64,000 nt of DNA. Origin: CAYRFE01 sp964423645 [NCBI: uncultured bacterium]. GTDB lineage: Bacteria > Macinerneyibacteriota > Macinerneyibacteria > Macinerneyibacteriales. Both the position numbers and the translations under genes were made by a program. The DNA lies in assembly GCA_964423645.1 (NCBI GenBank), contig CAYRFE010000016.1:19252-83251 (forward strand). The letters run 5' to 3'. Shown one piece after another: positions 61,839 to 64,000 of this stretch. The notes under the pieces were generated by a model, which saw only the letters and a program-made list of their open reading frames with translations, made no database searches and was not told the origin of the DNA. Each line of letters opens with the position of its first letter. The stretch's first letter is position 1.

Positions 61839-63131
61839 ATGAAACTGGATTATCACGAACATGCTCATGCGCTTATGAATTTTATAGATGCCTCACCGAC
61901 TGCATTTCATGCGGCAAAAAACATTGAAGACACGTTGACTCAAGCAGGATTTATACTTCTTGATGAGACGAAAAAATGGACACTGGAATCCGGTAAAGGA
62001 TATTTTGTAAGTCGTAATGATACTGCGGTGATCGCATTTATTGTCGGCAGCAAAAAATCATGCGATAAAGGATTCCGTTTGATCGGGGCACATACCGACA
62101 GCCCTTCGTTGAAAATAAAACCGGCATCGGAAACAATCAGTAGTTTTTATGTCAAAATAGGTGTGGAAGTATACGGTGGACCGATCGTCAACACCTGGCT
62201 TGATCGGGAACTCGGTATCGCAGGACGTGTCTTTATTCGTACCGGAAATAAGACAATTACAAAACTGTTCGATTCTAAAGCACCTGTCGCAATTATTCCT
62301 AATGCGGCGATTCATATGAACCGTGAAATTAACAAAGGCTTCGAATATAACAAACAAACACATTTACCGGCACTTCTCAGCGTATCGGATACGACTCCGG
62401 CAGAAGGAGCATTGAATCATTATTTGGCAGAAAAATTATCCGTTCCGGTAAATGATATTCTTGATTATGAATTATATCTGTACGAACATACACCCGCATG
62501 TATCACCGGATTAAAAGGCGATTTTATCACTGCGGGACGACTTGACGATCTCGCTATGTCGCATGCTATTTTAACCGCTCTCTGCGCAACACATTCTCCC
62601 GAGGCAACCGTTGTCGGAACTTTTTTTGACAATGAAGAGATCGGCAGTCAAACCCTTCATGGTGCGGATTCACAATTTCTGCGCGACACACTCGAACGTG
62701 TGAATTTGGTAACAGGCGGAAACAATGAAGATCTCTATCGCGCATATGCATCATCGTTTATGATCTCTGCCGATATGGCACATGCATTACATCCCAATTA
62801 CAGCGATAAACATGATTCTGCATATGCACCGATTATCAACAAAGGCCCTGTTGTAAAGGCCAATGCCAATTATCGCTACGCAACAACTGCTGCATCTTCG
62901 GTTATGTTCGAAGAATTGTGCCTCACCGCAGGTGTGCCGTGTCAAAAACTTATCCCTCGATCCGATTCCACTCCGGGCAGCACCATCGGTCCTATGACCT
63001 CGGCACGAATGGGCATTCCAACCGTTGATGTAGGAAATCCGATGTGGGCGATGCACTCTATACGTGAAACCGCCGGCGTAAAAGACCATGCGATGATGAC
63101 GGAAGTGTTTGTGACATTTTTCAAATCATAA
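61839..63131 (+). CDS. M18 family aminopeptidase
   Basis: 430 residues. GAHTDSPSLKIKP, TWLDRELGIAGRV, GRLDDLAMSHAILTAL, FDNEEIGSQTLHGADS and SADMAHALHPNY are the M18 motifs, and GSTIGPMTSARMGIPTVDVGNPMWAMHSIRET closes the protein. It is a cytoplasmic two-zinc aminopeptidase, related to aspartyl aminopeptidase (DNPEP), removing acidic or other N-terminal residues in peptide turnover. The length and all metal ligands are normal. Confidence 0.95.
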   Translation: MKLDYHEHAHALMNFIDASPTAFHAAKNIEDTLTQAGFILLDETKKWTLESGKGYFVSRNDTAVIAFIVGSKKSCDKGFRLIGAHTDSPSLKIKPASETISSFYVKIGVEVYGGPIVNTWLDRELGIAGRVFIRTGNKTITKLFDSKAPVAIIPNAAIHMNREINKGFEYNKQTHLPALLSVSDTTPAEGALNHYLAEKLSVPVNDILDYELYLYEHTPACITGLKGDFITAGRLDDLAMSHAILTALCATHSPEATVVGTFFDNEEIGSQTLHGADSQFLRDTLERVNLVTGGNNEDLYRAYASSFMISADMAHALHPNYSDKHDSAYAPIINKGPVVKANANYRYATTAASSVMFEELCLTAGVPCQKLIPRSDSTPGSTIGPMTSARMGIPTVDVGNPMWAMHSIRETAGVKDHAMMTEVFVTFFKS

Positions 63132-63141
63132 TACGTATGAA

Positions 63142-63256
63142 CAAAGGCCATTGCGAAACTACTTTTTTATAAATTATTATATCGTGGGGACTTCGTCCCC
63201 ACACCCTTGTTAGAAAAGAAAGAATAATTAGAAATTTTGAATTTTACAAAGGCTTC
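63142..63256. repeat. Inverted-repeat family A, full element
   Basis: CAAAGGCCATTGCGAAACTAC at the left, ATTTTACAAAGGC at the right. The centre has GTGGGGACTTCGTCCCCAC, a perfect palindrome. Between the M18 gene and the membrane-protein gene; no other gene in this gap. Confidence 0.6.
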
Positions 63257-63345
63257 GATCAATTATTTTTCCGGAAACGCACTTCAATGCGATTTTTTTA
63301 ATAGTGCCACTTAAAATGACAACAACTACCTATCGACCTTTCATT

Positions 63346-63801
63346 CTATTTTTTCAACAGCACTTTCAGTATAAGCACTGCCATGCCTGCCATAAAAATT
63401 CCCGGTACAATAAACGACACAAATGATTCCGTGCTGTTCAATACACGCTGTAATGCCGTTCTTGATGCGTACTGCCCTGCAAAACCACATGCCAAAAAAC
63501 TGACTGCTGCGGAAAGAATTATTCCGTAGACGTTGCGTATACATGCAAGTGATAGTGCAATAAACACCCACGATACGATCGCCGCGGGTATCATTGATGT
63601 AAAATACACTACGATATAGAGCAATAAATACAACGGTGTGACAACAAATAAACCCAAACCCGCTAAAACGCCCGATTTCACGGACGAAGCCGCTGCAAAT
63701 GCAAGCCCGAACGCAATTCCTGAGTTGAACATACTCCATGCAAAAGCAAGTAGTACTTTTATAAACGTGCTCACACGTCTCCTTTGTGTTTTTTTATTCA
63801 T
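63346..63801 (-). CDS. Small integral membrane protein, unknown
   Basis: 151 residues with four to five hydrophobic segments (FIKVLLAFAWSMFNSGIAFGLAFAAA, LAGLGLFVVTPLYLLLYIVVYF, IPAAIVSWVFIALSLACI, IVPGIFMAGMAVLILKVLL) and a basic N-terminus MNKKTQRRR. No family is known to me. No clear ribosome site is seen before the ATG at 63801. The frame is open to 63849 and could start there. Confidence 0.6.
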   Translation of the reverse strand: MNKKTQRRRVSTFIKVLLAFAWSMFNSGIAFGLAFAAASSVKSGVLAGLGLFVVTPLYLLLYIVVYFTSMIPAAIVSWVFIALSLACIRNVYGIILSAAVSFLACGFAGQYASRTALQRVLNSTESFVSFIVPGIFMAGMAVLILKVLLKK

Positions 63802-63892
63802 CGTAGGTTGCGACTTAGTATAGCAGAAAATCGATTTGTTGTAAAACAACTCAGCATAATTGTCGAAATGAAAACGTAGAAAATTTAGCTCC

Positions 63893-63938
63893 CCCTCGCG
63901 GTTACGCGTTTCCCCCTCTTTGCAAAAAATGAGGGGGG
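63893..63938. repeat. GC-rich palindrome near the right edge
   Basis: CCCCCTC and GAGGGGG surround TTTGCAAAAAAT, with another CCCCCTCGCG to the left. It may be a terminator or a further repeat type. No gene is visible from 63850 to the end. Confidence 0.35.
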
Positions 63939-64000
63939 AAAGAAAAACGGCCTTAAAAAATCAGCGTGAAACAATTCAAGTATTTTTTCGTGAAACACCA

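Noticed and set aside
1-64000. CRISPR arrays, rRNA genes, complete insertion sequences or prophage
   Set aside because: I saw no regularly spaced direct repeats, no rRNA motifs and no transposase or phage structural genes. The DnaC/IstB-type gene at 37015 has no IstA partner.

Overview
This is a stretch of bacterial chromosome with roughly 40 % G+C by eye. It carries about 63 protein genes, one tRNA, a type I restriction-modification island and two families of intergenic repeats. The best lineage clue is a 1007-residue, almost wholly coiled-coil protein (49033-52056) that looks like the SpiroCoCo family of spirochaetes. A HAMP-linked class III nucleotide cyclase, many lipoproteins with loose lipoboxes, TPR/Sel1 lipoproteins and two GGDEF proteins fit the same picture. 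I read the host as a member of Spirochaetota, or a close neighbour, with moderate confidence. Promoters of the sigma-70 type (TTGACA, 16-18 nt, TATAAT-like) and Shine-Dalgarno sites are easy to see and were used to set many starts.

Layout. Bases 1-7702: an MFS transporter fragment, a DUF218 protein, an SPFH/lipase/lipoprotein operon, a small membrane protein, a beta-propeller lipoprotein, a Cys/His-rich small protein, Ogt and a DUF1361 membrane protein. Bases 7828-15702: the restriction-modification island, transcribed right to left from a strong promoter at 15815-15843 as hsdR, GxxExxY protein, hsdS, an ABC-type ATPase with a PrrC-like C-terminus, and hsdM. Bases 15882-18670: a tight operon of Dph6-like PP-loop enzyme, MazG-like pyrophosphohydrolase, unknown, nitrilase and GrpB. 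Bases 18730-28365: a glycosyltransferase-like/metallo-beta-lactamase fusion, a nucleotide cyclase, nitroreductase with DJ-1/PfpI, a second propeller lipoprotein, a diguanylate cyclase and an EamA transporter.

Bases 28490-33850: a leader region with very short ORFs and hairpins, a DUF5916 surface protein, a GT32-like glycosyltransferase, and an overlapping pair of C39-like peptidase and alkaline-phosphatase-superfamily enzyme. Bases 33925-45573: MATE, GNAT, M23 peptidase, DnaC-like loader, Pcm, an outer-membrane barrel, a VOC protein, a TPR lipoprotein, GT2, a SerA-like dehydrogenase, two tandem Sel1 lipoproteins and tRNA-Pro(GGG). Bases 45597-52056: one long leftward operon running coiled-coil protein, inositol monophosphatase, unknown, HU/IHF, a 32-residue AURKAIP1/COX24-type protein, metallophosphoesterase and a REC-GAF-GGDEF protein. 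Bases 52299-63801: a hybrid histidine kinase, the TldD/PmbA pair, a second EamA transporter, a CBS protein, a divergent serpin-like protein, an M18 aminopeptidase and membrane proteins.

The observation most worth following is the 352-residue ATPase inside the type I operon. It has complete ABC motifs and a C-terminal R-x3-E...H triad spaced almost as in the anticodon nuclease PrrC. This suggests a two-tier defence, with DNA restriction backed by tRNA cleavage. Others are the degenerate tandem 5' copies of the GxxExxY gene, the strong-RBS mini-ORF leader at 28490-28936, the glycosyltransferase/alkylsulfatase-like fusion, the serpin-like protein, and a MITE-like inverted-repeat family present at five sites.
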